Below are positions 18,096-26,764 of a DNA stretch of 59,399 nucleotides, one piece after another; positions within the stretch are counted from its first letter, which is position 1; each line of letters begins with the position of its first letter. Below the pieces are notes generated by a model. The model saw only the letters and a program-made list of their open reading frames with translations, did no database searches and was not told the DNA's origin. Position numbers and translations under genes: made by a program. The DNA is taken from contig JARRJY010000004.1 of assembly GCA_037388705.1 (NCBI GenBank), positions 1-59,399 on the forward strand, written 5' to 3'. The DNA is from JARRJY01 sp037388705. Its GTDB lineage: Bacteria; Pseudomonadota; Gammaproteobacteria; UBA6429; Thiohalophilaceae.

Positions 18096-19550
18096 ATGCA
18101 TAGCAAGACCATTGCACAGCTGGCACAGGGTTTACGTGACAAAACCTTCTCCAGCGAAGAACTCACACAAACTTACCTGGACAGAATTGAAAAACTGGAT
18201 CCACAGTTAAACAGTTTCATCACCGTTGCCAGGGAACATGCGTTAGCGCAGGCAAAAGAAGCTGATAAAAGGATCGCCAGTGGTGATGCCACAGCATTAA
18301 CCGGCATCCCTGTTGCACAAAAAGATATTTTTTGTACTAACGGTATAAAAACGACCTGTGGCTCAAAAATGCTCGATAACTTTATTGCACCTTATGATGC
18401 CACAGTGATTGATAAATATAACAATGCCGGTGCCGTCATGGTCGGTAAAACCAACATGGATGAATTTGCCATGGGTTCATCCAATGAAACCAGTTATTTC
18501 GGCGCGGTGAAAAACCCGTGGGACACTAATAAAGTTCCAGGTGGTTCGTCAGGTGGTTCAGCATCTGCTGTTGCCGCTCGTTTAGTGCCGGGTGCAACTG
18601 GTACCGATACCGGAGGTTCGATACGTCAGCCTGCGGCTCTTTGTGGTATTACCGGTTTAAAACCAACTTATGGTCGTGTATCCCGTTATGGCATGATCGC
18701 CTTTGCTTCAAGCCTGGACCAGGCGGGTACGTTTACCCAAACAGCAGAAGACTCTGCGATTATGCTGGGGACCATGTCTGGTTTTGACTTGCGTGACTCG
18801 ACCAGTGTTGACCGGGAAGTACAGGATTACACCGCAACCTTAAATGATGACATTAGAGGTTTGAAAATTGGTGTACCCAAAGAATTTTTTGATGAAGGTC
18901 TTGATAGCGAAGTTGCCAAAGTTATCGAAGCGGCTATCGATGAATATAAAAAACTAGGTGCTGAAGTTGTTGAAATCAGTCTGCCTAACTCTGGTCTTTC
19001 AGTGCCCGCATATTATGTTGTCGCACCAGCAGAATGTTCATCCAACCTGTCACGTTTTGATGGTGTACGTTTTGGTCATCGCTGTGATGATCCTAAAGAC
19101 CTGGAAGATCTTTATAAGCGTAGTCGTGGTGAAGGTTTCGGTGCGGAAGTAAAAAGACGCATTATGGTAGGTACCTATGCGTTATCCGCCGGGTATTACG
19201 ATGCTTACTACTTAAAAGCACAGAAAGTACGTCGACTTATTAGTAACGACTTCAGGGAAGCGTTTGAACATGTTGATGTTATCATGGGACCAACCTCACC
19301 GAATGTTGCGTTCAACGTGGGTGAGAAATCTGATGATCCCATAAGTATGTACCTGTCTGATATTTATACTATCGCGGTAAACCTGGCCGGTTTACCCGGC
19401 ATGTCGATCCCGGCAGGAATGGCGCACAACATGCCGGTGGGGTTACAGATTATAGGGAATTACTTTGATGAAGCACGGATATTGAACGTAGCACACCAGT
19501 TCCAGATAAATACTGATTGGCACCAGCAAGCGCCAGGAGGTTTTGAATAA
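18096..19550 (+). CDS. gatA: Asp/Glu-tRNA amidotransferase subunit A
   Basis: This amidase subunit releases ammonia from glutamine. The 484 residues carry the amidase signature G-S-S-G-G-S-A-S-A-V-A-A-R near residue 150, with the Ser-cisSer-Lys triad: lysine in A-Q-K-D-I-F near 77, and serines in S-G-G-S and T-G-G-S-I-R-Q-P. Its stop TAA shares one base with the ATG of gatB, suggesting coupled translation of the two catalytic subunits. Confidence 0.98.
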   Translation: MHSKTIAQLAQGLRDKTFSSEELTQTYLDRIEKLDPQLNSFITVAREHALAQAKEADKRIASGDATALTGIPVAQKDIFCTNGIKTTCGSKMLDNFIAPYDATVIDKYNNAGAVMVGKTNMDEFAMGSSNETSYFGAVKNPWDTNKVPGGSSGGSASAVAARLVPGATGTDTGGSIRQPAALCGITGLKPTYGRVSRYGMIAFASSLDQAGTFTQTAEDSAIMLGTMSGFDLRDSTSVDREVQDYTATLNDDIRGLKIGVPKEFFDEGLDSEVAKVIEAAIDEYKKLGAEVVEISLPNSGLSVPAYYVVAPAECSSNLSRFDGVRFGHRCDDPKDLEDLYKRSRGEGFGAEVKRRIMVGTYALSAGYYDAYYLKAQKVRRLISNDFREAFEHVDVIMGPTSPNVAFNVGEKSDDPISMYLSDIYTIAVNLAGLPGMSIPAGMAHNMPVGLQIIGNYFDEARILNVAHQFQINTDWHQQAPGGFE

Positions 19551-20983
19551 TGCAGTGGGAAACAGTGATCGGGCTGGAAATTCATACCCAGCTGGCAACC
19601 AACAGTAAAATATTCTCTGGTGCCTCTACCGCTTATGGTGCAGAGCCTAACACGCAGGCCTGCGCGGTTGATCTTGGGTTGCCTGGGGTATTGCCTGTTT
19701 TGAACGAACAGGCAGTGAACATGGCCATCAAGTTTGGCCTGGCTATTGATGCTGTGATCGGTGAGCACTCGGTATTTGCACGTAAGAACTATTTCTACCC
19801 GGACTTACCTAAAGGCTATCAAATCAGCCAGATGGATCACCCTATTGTTGGTGTTGGTCACATTGATATCGACCTGGAAGACGGATCAACAAAGCGTATT
19901 GGTGTTACACGTGCCCACCTGGAAGAAGATGCGGGTAAATCACTGCATGAAGATTTTCATGGCATGACCGGTATCGATTTAAACCGTGCCGGTACCCCGT
20001 TGCTGGAAATTGTTTCTGAGCCTGACATGCGTTCAGCCAGGGAAGCGGTTGCCTACATGAAGAAAATGCATTCACTTGTACGCTACCTGGGCATTAGTGA
20101 TGGCAACATGCAGGAAGGCTCGTTCCGTTGTGATGCCAATGTTTCGGTTCGTTTAAAAGGCGAACAAGAATTCGGTACCCGTACCGAGTTAAAAAATATC
20201 AACTCGTTCCGGTTTGTTGAACGTGCCATTGAGTTTGAGGTAGAACGCCAGATCGATATTATCGAAGGTGGCGGTGAAGTCGTTCAGGAAACACGTTTGT
20301 ATGATCCTGATAAAAATGAAACCCGATCCATGCGTTCCAAGGAAGAAGCCAACGATTATCGTTACTTCCCGGATCCGGACTTGTTACCAGTAGAAGTTAC
20401 CAGGGATCATATTGAATCGATTCGCGCTACGTTACCTGAGTTACCTGCAGCCAAGAAAGCACGCTTCATGAAAGAGTTTGGCTTAAAAGCCGAAGACGCA
20501 GGCATCATTACCACAAGTCGTGATACCGCTGATTATTTTGAAAGCGTGGTTAAACAATCTGGTGATGGCAAGTTAGCCGCTAACTGGGTAACTGCTGAGT
20601 TAGGTGGATACTTAAACAAGGAAGGTAAGGATATTACCGAAAGCCCGGTCAGTGCAGAGATGCTGGGTGGTCTGCTGGTACGTATTAAAGACAACACCAT
20701 TTCTGGCAAGATTGCCAAGGAAGTATTTGCTGCCATGTGGAGTGGTGAAGGTACTGCCGATGAAATCATCGACAACAAAGGGCTGAAACAAATCACTGAT
20801 AGCGGTGAAATTGAAGCCATGGTTGATGAAGTACTGGCTAACAACCCGAAACAGGTTGAAGAATATAAAGCCGGAAAGGAAAAAATGCTCGGCTTCTTTG
20901 TCGGCCAGATCATGAAACAGACTGGTGGTAAAGCAAATCCTGGCCAGGTTAACCAGCTTTTAAAACAAAAGTTATCAAAATAA
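19550..20983 (+). CDS. gatB: Asp/Glu-tRNA amidotransferase subunit B
   Basis: This kinase/amidotransferase subunit activates the tRNA-bound acid and accepts the ammonia. The 477 residues start with the typical W-E-T-V-I-G-L-E-I-H-T-Q-L and contain F-Y-P-D-L-P-K-G-Y-Q-I-S-Q and R-A-G-T-P-L-L-E-I-V-S-E-P-D-M. A C-terminal YqeY-like tRNA-binding tail (about 330-477) is present. It ends the gatCAB operon before a hairpin terminator. Confidence 0.98.
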   Translation: MQWETVIGLEIHTQLATNSKIFSGASTAYGAEPNTQACAVDLGLPGVLPVLNEQAVNMAIKFGLAIDAVIGEHSVFARKNYFYPDLPKGYQISQMDHPIVGVGHIDIDLEDGSTKRIGVTRAHLEEDAGKSLHEDFHGMTGIDLNRAGTPLLEIVSEPDMRSAREAVAYMKKMHSLVRYLGISDGNMQEGSFRCDANVSVRLKGEQEFGTRTELKNINSFRFVERAIEFEVERQIDIIEGGGEVVQETRLYDPDKNETRSMRSKEEANDYRYFPDPDLLPVEVTRDHIESIRATLPELPAAKKARFMKEFGLKAEDAGIITTSRDTADYFESVVKQSGDGKLAANWVTAELGGYLNKEGKDITESPVSAEMLGGLLVRIKDNTISGKIAKEVFAAMWSGEGTADEIIDNKGLKQITDSGEIEAMVDEVLANNPKQVEEYKAGKEKMLGFFVGQIMKQTGGKANPGQVNQLLKQKLSK

Positions 20984-20994
20984 ACTTTAACTAC

Positions 20995-21025
20995 AGGCAA
21001 AGGCTTTCAATGCCTTTGCCTTTCT
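20995..21025 (+). terminator. Terminator after gatB
   Basis: AGGCAAAGGC (20995-21004) pairs perfectly with GCCTTTGCCT (21012-21021), and a short T-rich stretch follows. It lies between gatB and hslO. Confidence 0.75.
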
Positions 21026-21041
21026 AAATCGATAGATTTCT

Positions 21042-21941
21042 ATGAGCGATATCCTACAACGTTTCCTGTTTGAAGACCTGGCTATCCGTGGTGAAGTTGT
21101 GCAACTGGATAGCAGCTGGCAGGCAGTGATTGAAAATCACGATTACCCACAACCGGTTAAACATTTACTCGGTGAAATGTTGTCTGCCGTGGTGTTGCTG
21201 TCAGCGACCTTAAAATTCTCCGGTAAATTGTCTTTACAATTACAGGGCAGTGGCCCGGTATCACTGATGATCGCTGAATGCACCACCGGCCAGGAAAGTG
21301 ATGTGCGAAACATACGTGGTATTGCCCACTTTGCTGAGGTCGTACCTGCAGGCAGCCTGAAAGAACTGGCAGGTAATGGCCTCCTGGTGATGAACCTGGA
21401 ACCTGTTGGTGAAACTGGCAATGAAAAAGAACGTTACCAGAGTATTGTTGAGCTGGTTGGTGAAACCTTGTCTGATGCACTGGAAAACTACCTGGTACGT
21501 TCGGAACAACTGGATACAGAACTGTGGCTGGCAAGTAATGATCAATGCAGCGGTGGTCTGTTAATACAACGTTTGCCGGGAAATGATGAAATATCAGATA
21601 AAGATGGCTGGGATCGTATTCATCAACTATCAGCAACTATTAAGGAAGATGAGTTACTGAAACTCGATGTACAGGAAATTATTCACCGGCTTTACCATGA
21701 AGAAGATGTACGTGTTTTTGAAATAGAACCTCTCAAGTTCTATTGCCCCTGTTCTCGTGAAAGGGTTGCAGCCATGTTGAAGTCATTAGGTAAAGAAGAA
21801 GTGGAATCAATCCTTGAAGAACAAGGCAAAATTAATGTGGCCTGTGAATTTTGTAACCATAAATATGATTTTGATGTTGTTGATGCGGAACAGCTTTTCA
21901 GCAGTGAAATCCAGACACCACCCTCTGATACACAACACTAA
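21042..21941 (+). CDS. hslO: Redox-regulated chaperone Hsp33
   Basis: This holdase is activated by oxidative unfolding. The 299-residue protein has the N-terminal Hsp33 core and the C-terminal zinc switch C235-P-C237 ... C268-E-F-C271. Zinc release and disulfide formation at these cysteines activate the family. The stop overlaps the stop of the convergent KefB-type gene by four bases, leaving no room for a terminator between them. Confidence 0.97.
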   Translation: MSDILQRFLFEDLAIRGEVVQLDSSWQAVIENHDYPQPVKHLLGEMLSAVVLLSATLKFSGKLSLQLQGSGPVSLMIAECTTGQESDVRNIRGIAHFAEVVPAGSLKELAGNGLLVMNLEPVGETGNEKERYQSIVELVGETLSDALENYLVRSEQLDTELWLASNDQCSGGLLIQRLPGNDEISDKDGWDRIHQLSATIKEDELLKLDVQEIIHRLYHEEDVRVFEIEPLKFYCPCSRERVAAMLKSLGKEEVESILEEQGKINVACEFCNHKYDFDVVDAEQLFSSEIQTPPSDTQH

Positions 21942-23614
21942 TCATTTGTTTCGTCAAGCCGGGCACGGTACTTACGACGAAAATCACCAATAATTGTTTC
22001 CTGCTCTTTCTCGTTAACAACAGCTGTTGACAAGGCCATGCGTGCCAGCTCAAGACTGGCTTCGACATTTTCAGAGACAACATCACTCGCGCCAAGCTTA
22101 CGTAATTGCCGGCATTGTTCCAGGCTATGGCCACGCACGTAGATAGATTTATCGGGATAGGCTCCCCTTAAGGCAGAAACAAGTTTTTCAGCAGCTTCCA
22201 TGTCGTTGAGGCTGACGATAATTATCTGTGCATCACTGGCACCGGCTGCTTTCAGTATTTCAGGTTTGCTGGCATCACCATAAAACACCGGGTAACCTTT
22301 CTTACGTGATTCCTCAACAACAGAAGCATTTGAGTCCAGTGCCACGTAAGGTTTGTTAGCCATTGTTAGAATTTCACCAATACGACGGCCAATGCGTCCA
22401 AAGCCGGCAATAACGATCGGTGCAACCTCGGGTGATTCCTCATCATGTTGTGTTTTGCTATGAGCCTGGATGAGTCGGTGGGCCCAGTGCGCAAGAATGG
22501 GAGTCAGCAACATGCTGAGTAATACAACGATTAACAATTGCTGGAACAGGGCATCAGGTAATATTTCAGACTGGTTGGCCAGTGAGAATAACACCAGGGC
22601 AAACTCGCCGCTTTGTGCCAGCAATAAGCTAACCGCTAGACTTTGTCGTGGATTAAATTTAAACGATAAAACTAACGGGAATAAAACGGCAGCTTTGAGA
22701 ACCATTAATAAACATACCATGCTTATTGGTGGGACAGGGTTTTCAATTAACAGGTTAAGGTTAAGTGACATCCCCATGGAGATAAAAAACAGGCCTAATA
22801 ACAGTCCCCTGAATGGCTGTACCTCTGCCATGATCTGGTGCTTGTAAGATGAATCAGAAATTAGCATTCCAGCCAGGAAGGCCCCCATGGCCATGGAGAA
22901 ACCGGCATGTTCGGTAGCAATCGCCGTCCCCAGTACAATAAGTACTGCCGAAGCAGTAAATATTTCAGGGTTAGCTGATAAGGCAACACGATGCAATATT
23001 GGGTGTAACAGGTATCGCCCGACAATAACAACAAGAGTAAGGATAAACAACGAGTTGGTTAGTGCCAGCCCGATGTCACCGCCAAGATGCATATCAGGCA
23101 AGGCCAGTAGTGGAATCAGCGCCAGTAAAGGGACTACTGCCAGGTCCTGCATTAATAGAATGGCCAGCGAAACGCGGCCATAGGTTGAAGTCAGTAGCTT
23201 CTTTTCAACCAGGATTTGCAGCACAAAGGCAGTCGAAGATAATGCAAGCGCGGGACCGATTAACACGGCGGTGTTTATTGGTATATCAACAAGAAAATAA
23301 ACCAGTGTCCCAATAATAAAACTGGTAACAAGTATTTGCATTAGCCCCAGTCCAAACACCATACGGCGCATCTGCCATAAACGGGAAGGTTTAAGTTCAA
23401 TACCAATAACAAACAACAAAAATACGACGCCAATCTCTGCAAGGTTTGCGATCTGGAAAATGTTATGAATTAAACCCAGGCCATATGGGCCGACTATCAT
23501 GCCGGCAATAAGAAACCCGGGTACGGCACCAAGGCGCATAGCCTGTGCAAAAGGCACAATCACCACGGCGGCTATGAGTAAAATGATAATATCAAGCAAG
23601 TAGGATGAAATCAT
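21938..23614 (-). CDS. KefB-type monovalent cation:proton antiporter
   Basis: The protein has 558 residues. Residues 1-385 form about 12 hydrophobic segments of the CPA2 Na+/H+ exchanger domain (G-P-Y-G-L-G ... L-F-V-I-G-I-E-L-K). Residues about 405-530 form an RCK/TrkA-N domain with the nucleotide loop G-F-G-R-I-G-R-R-I-G-E and Y-G-D-A-S-K-P-E. It probably moves K+ or Na+ against protons under nucleotide control; closest relatives are KefB/KefC/YbaL, but the glutathione-binding features of KefC cannot be confirmed by eye. It ends tail-to-tail with hslO. Confidence 0.9.
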   Translation of the reverse strand: MISSYLLDIIILLIAAVVIVPFAQAMRLGAVPGFLIAGMIVGPYGLGLIHNIFQIANLAEIGVVFLLFVIGIELKPSRLWQMRRMVFGLGLMQILVTSFIIGTLVYFLVDIPINTAVLIGPALALSSTAFVLQILVEKKLLTSTYGRVSLAILLMQDLAVVPLLALIPLLALPDMHLGGDIGLALTNSLFILTLVVIVGRYLLHPILHRVALSANPEIFTASAVLIVLGTAIATEHAGFSMAMGAFLAGMLISDSSYKHQIMAEVQPFRGLLLGLFFISMGMSLNLNLLIENPVPPISMVCLLMVLKAAVLFPLVLSFKFNPRQSLAVSLLLAQSGEFALVLFSLANQSEILPDALFQQLLIVVLLSMLLTPILAHWAHRLIQAHSKTQHDEESPEVAPIVIAGFGRIGRRIGEILTMANKPYVALDSNASVVEESRKKGYPVFYGDASKPEILKAAGASDAQIIIVSLNDMEAAEKLVSALRGAYPDKSIYVRGHSLEQCRQLRKLGASDVVSENVEASLELARMALSTAVVNEKEQETIIGDFRRKYRARLDETND

Positions 23615-23691
23615 ATAAAGCCATGACAGGTGGTTACCCTGATAACTTTAGCAGGAGTAAACGAATAAAAGAAGATGATTTATTATTGACA

Positions 23692-23734
23692 AACTGAAGA
23701 GGGGAGACAGGAACCCATTACTCTTCAGTTTTTA
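23692..23734. terminator. Hairpin between STAS-like gene and antiporter gene
   Basis: AACTGAAGAG (23692-23701) pairs perfectly with CTCTTCAGTT (23721-23730); TTTTATTT follows on the plus strand and TTTG on the minus strand. It follows the minus-strand gene ending at 23760 and precedes the antiporter gene, so it probably terminates the prmC/moeB-side transcript. Confidence 0.55.
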
Positions 23735-23759
23735 TTTATATACGGAATGATGCAGAGAA

Positions 23760-24125
23760 TTATACGCTTAAAGCGTTTAATATCCATTTATGCGCTTCTT
23801 GTATTGTTTCAAACGCTTCTAGCTTTTTGTTGAAGAACTTCTGCTCCGAGGTAAGAGGAAGAAAAGTTCTTTTGGTTACAACAATTGCGATGGCTTTTAA
23901 ATTTTCTATGCTGTTTAACACATCATAGACCTGGTGAGGAACGATAGAGTAATCTGCTTTCCTGTTAGATATTATCCCGTAATCAGATTTCATTTTATCA
24001 TTTATTAGTCTGATCGCATTGCTGGCTTTATCATAATCAATCTCGACACCCTCCCTTACTTCTACGAGAACGGTTTTGTCATCCAGGAAGTTGATATGAA
24101 CATAATCTGTATCTATTTGTTTCAT
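23760..24125 (-). CDS. Small STAS/SpoIIAA-like protein, unknown role
   Basis: The start is placed at ATG 24125, which overlaps the moeB stop as ATGA, giving 121 residues. The alternation of strands and helices (V-H-I-N-F-L-D-D-K-T-V-L-V-E-V-R, then helix, A-D-Y-S-I-V, helix, A-I-A-I-V-V-T) resembles the SpoIIAA/STAS-like fold of DUF7793-type proteins that in other bacteria sit near signalling genes. No phosphorylatable Ser/Thr motif is evident. Translational coupling to moeB is clear, but a functional link is not established. Confidence 0.65.
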   Translation of the reverse strand: MKQIDTDYVHINFLDDKTVLVEVREGVEIDYDKASNAIRLINDKMKSDYGIISNRKADYSIVPHQVYDVLNSIENLKAIAIVVTKRTFLPLTSEQKFFNKKLEAFETIQEAHKWILNALSV

Positions 24126-24874
24126 GGTTTCGCGATATTTCCACAAACCGGGCAAGACGGGTCTTTTTTCAGTTTCAGTGTTCTCATTTCCATGTGCAGG
24201 GCATCCATTATAAGCAGGCGTCCGGTTAATGCTTCCCCCATATGGGTTAATACCTTGATGGCTTCCACAGCCTGTAAACTTCCAATTACACCAACCAGGG
24301 GTGCTAACACACCGTTTTCACTGCAACGAAGTTCTTCTTCCCCTTCTTCACGGTACAGGCATCGATAACAGGGGCTATCACCATCATTCATGAAAACACT
24401 AACCTGGCCTTCCATGCGAATCGCCGCGCCGGAAACCAGTGGAGTACCTGTGGTTACACAGGCTTCGTTAACCATGAAACGGGTTGCAAAATTATCGGTG
24501 CCGTCAATGACGATATTGGATTGTTTGCAGTAGCCAATAATATCTTCGCTATCCAGTTTTTTATTTACCGTGGTGACTCTCACTTCGGGATTTAAATCAG
24601 CAAGTGTTTCGCGGGCAGAGTCAACCTTGCTTTTGCCAATATCATTACTTGAATGCAGAATCTGTCGTTGCAGGTTGGAAATTTCTACTTCATCAAAGTC
24701 AACAAGAATTAAATGGCCAACGCCAGCAGCAGCCAGGTATAAAGCAACTGGAGAACCCAGCCCTCCCATACCCATAATCAGGGCAGTCGAATCCAGTAAG
24801 GTTTGCTGGCCGGCAACATCAAGTTGCGGCAGCATGATCTGTCGGCTATAGCGCAGGAGTTGTATATCTTTCAT
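24122..24874 (-). CDS. moeB: HesA/MoeB/ThiF-family adenylyltransferase
   Basis: This E1-like enzyme adenylates the C-terminal Gly-Gly of a small sulfur carrier (MoaD for molybdopterin, or ThiS). The 250 residues show the ATP loop G-M-G-G-L-G-S-P (35-42), D-F-D-E-V-E-I-S-N-L-Q-R-Q (59-71), D-G-T-D-N-F near 124, a zinc site C169-X2-C172 and C241-X2-C244, and Cys184 at the active-site loop. MoeB and ThiF cannot be separated by eye; no moa or thi genes are nearby. The prmC-side context matches MoeB in other gammaproteobacteria. Confidence 0.88.
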   Translation of the reverse strand: MKDIQLLRYSRQIMLPQLDVAGQQTLLDSTALIMGMGGLGSPVALYLAAAGVGHLILVDFDEVEISNLQRQILHSSNDIGKSKVDSARETLADLNPEVRVTTVNKKLDSEDIIGYCKQSNIVIDGTDNFATRFMVNEACVTTGTPLVSGAAIRMEGQVSVFMNDGDSPCYRCLYREEGEEELRCSENGVLAPLVGVIGSLQAVEAIKVLTHMGEALTGRLLIMDALHMEMRTLKLKKDPSCPVCGNIAKP

Positions 24875-24928
24875 AAAGAGATTCTACGGTGTCGCGTAGA
24901 GAGAGTGAAGAGAAAACTAAAAAGGCTT

Positions 24929-25327
24929 TTATAAATAATTTCGCCAGTGTTCAGGCCTGGGATCCCGGCAACCATGAGGTTTAATGGAGTACTTTTTAAC
25001 GAACACATCCCGTGTACACTTACACTGACCATTAACACTATCAATGTTAGCGCGTTCGTTTTCCTCGGTATAATTATAAAGGGCTCTTTTCAGTTTCATT
25101 AACAAGCTGTTGTTAAGATGGTAACCGATTTCCTGCAGGATCTGTTCAATATCATCATAGGTAATTAACTGTATGTCATATCTGATTAGCAGGCGCTCAG
25201 CAGATAGCGTCGTTACTGTTTCAATACCATGCAGGCCGGTTAATAACAGCGATGCCGAGAAAGCAGGGCGTGATTCTGCCTGGGGATAATTAAAAACGAT
25301 TTCTCTTTGTTTTAGATACAAACTCAT
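24929..25327 (-). CDS. Small protein with HMA-like ferredoxin-fold segment
   Basis: ATG 25327 is chosen because AGGTGA lies five bases before it; a GTG at 25336 is the other option. It encodes 132 residues. Residues about 15-75 follow the beta-alpha-beta-beta-alpha-beta pattern of heavy-metal-associated domains (L-T-G-L-H-G-I-E-T-V ... L-L-I-R-Y-D ... I-E-Q-I-L-Q-E-I-G-Y), but the metal-binding CXXC is absent. The C-terminal part is charged and contains C-K-C and H-G-C-R-D-P-R-P-E-H-W. No firm family. It lies between prmC and moeB on the same strand. Confidence 0.65.
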   Translation of the reverse strand: MSLYLKQREIVFNYPQAESRPAFSASLLLTGLHGIETVTTLSAERLLIRYDIQLITYDDIEQILQEIGYHLNNSLLMKLKRALYNYTEENERANIDSVNGQCKCTRDVFVKKYSIKPHGCRDPRPEHWRNYL

Positions 25328-25414
25328 TTCTCTCACCTTAACCTAATCCTAATCGCTATATATAAAGAATCAAGCTCATGGTGGAAATTTGCTGCCTTTT
25401 TAATGTATTAGCAA

Positions 25415-26260
25415 TTATTGATATTGGCCGATGGCAACGCGTGGATTACCGCCATAGTCCTGGAAATCCTGGCAGTTTACAAATCCTGCCTGTGTCATTA
25501 ATTGCATGATGTTTTCTGCCTGGTCATAACCATGTTCCAGGATTAACCAGCCACCGGGCTTGAGAAAATGTGGTGCTTTATTAACAAGGTGAGTTATATC
25601 ATCGAGACCCTCGGGACCAGAGGTGAGAGCAGTTAGAGGTTCAAAGCGCACATCACCTTGCGAGAGATGTGGATCGCCTTCGGCAATATATGGCGGGTTA
25701 GAAACAATCATATCAAAAACATGATTATCCAGATCTTCAAACCAGGTACTGCGAACAAAGCGAATATTATTAAGCTGGTTCAGCCTGGCATTTTCCTGGG
25801 CTACGGTTAGTGCTTTCATGGAGGCATCGGTAGCGATGAGTTGTGATGAAGGACGCTCTTTGGCAATCGCCAGTGCGATGGCGCCACTGCCTGTTCCCAG
25901 GTCGGCAATGTTCCAGAAAGAGGCTTCGGGTATATGTTCAAGTGCCAGTTCTACCAGGCGTTCCGTATCGGCTCTTGGAATAAGTGTGTCAGTCGTAACC
26001 TTGAACCTGATCGACCAGAATTCCTGTTCACCGATAATATGGGCAACCGGTTCACCATTTTTGCGCCTGGCAATCAGCTGGTTAAATTGCTCCAGCGTAT
26101 TAGTATCTATCTCTTTTTCCGGCCAAGTATGTAGCCAGGTACGGTGCTGTTCAAATACGTAAGCAAGCAGGACTTCGCTATCAAGCTGGGTCGAGTCCGT
26201 TATACCTGCCAGTTGTTCACAGGCCAGGGTAATTGCCTGTTTTATTGTTAATTCGCTCAT
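25415..26260 (-). CDS. prmC: Release factor glutamine methyltransferase PrmC
   Basis: The enzyme methylates the glutamine of the GGQ motif in release factors RF1 and RF2. The 281 residues have an N-terminal helical domain and a Rossmann methyltransferase domain with L-G-T-G-S-G-A-I-A-L (121-130) and the catalytic N188-P-P-Y191. Its substrate gene prfA lies 0.5 kb away on the same strand, separated by a small plus-strand gene, which departs from the usual hemA-prfA-prmC run. Confidence 0.97.
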   Translation of the reverse strand: MSELTIKQAITLACEQLAGITDSTQLDSEVLLAYVFEQHRTWLHTWPEKEIDTNTLEQFNQLIARRKNGEPVAHIIGEQEFWSIRFKVTTDTLIPRADTERLVELALEHIPEASFWNIADLGTGSGAIALAIAKERPSSQLIATDASMKALTVAQENARLNQLNNIRFVRSTWFEDLDNHVFDMIVSNPPYIAEGDPHLSQGDVRFEPLTALTSGPEGLDDITHLVNKAPHFLKPGGWLILEHGYDQAENIMQLMTQAGFVNCQDFQDYGGNPRVAIGQYQ

Positions 26261-26401
26261 GTTTTATTTAGTATCACGGAGTTTGTTAAAGAATACTTTT
26301 ATGTTTGTGATAAATACAATGTAATCGCAATTTCTTGCGAATTATACCGGGCTTTTCTAGACTTAAATATAATTCCCCCAAAAACGAGGAGGAGGTAAGT
26401 T

Positions 26402-26755
26402 GTGTGTAGATGGATTTTATCCATAGTTACCTTCCTGGTGATATCGACAAACGTATCTGTAGCCGAGACATTGGCATCAGTAATGAAAGGCCAGGTTGTG
26501 GCAAATAATCCGGAAGGTGTACGTGTTGTGGTTACTGAAAAAGATGGCAGTATTCTTGATATTGTCGATACCAATAAGTCAGGTGTCTTTAAACTTGATT
26601 TATCCGTGATGGATACACCCTCTGAACCGAATGTCTTGAAACTTAACCTGCAAGTGCGAGGCAAGTCAGGAATAAAGAAAACAGTTCCAGTTGCAAGTTA
26701 CATGAATGTATTTTCAGATACTGTTTTACTCAGACCAATTTCTTTAAACCAGTAA
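26402..26755 (+). CDS. Small secreted protein with carboxypeptidase-regulatory-like fold
   Basis: GTG 26402 is preceded by GAGGAGG at a good distance. The 117-residue product has a signal peptide (hydrophobic residues 4-15, then S-V-A-E), followed by a compact beta-rich domain: M-K-G-Q-V-V-A-N-N-P-E-G-V-R-V-V-V-T, D-T-N-K-S-G-V-F-K-L. This resembles transthyretin/CarboxypepD_reg-like domains. It is on the plus strand between prmC and prfA and has no obvious link to either. Function unknown. Confidence 0.7.
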   Translation: MCRWILSIVTFLVISTNVSVAETLASVMKGQVVANNPEGVRVVVTEKDGSILDIVDTNKSGVFKLDLSVMDTPSEPNVLKLNLQVRGKSGIKKTVPVASYMNVFSDTVLLRPISLNQ

Positions 26756-26764
26756 ACGGTTCTG

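Noticed and set aside
20533..21000. Minus-strand 155-codon frame opposite gatB
   Set aside because: Hydrophobic-looking but purely antisense to a conserved gene and crossing its terminator.
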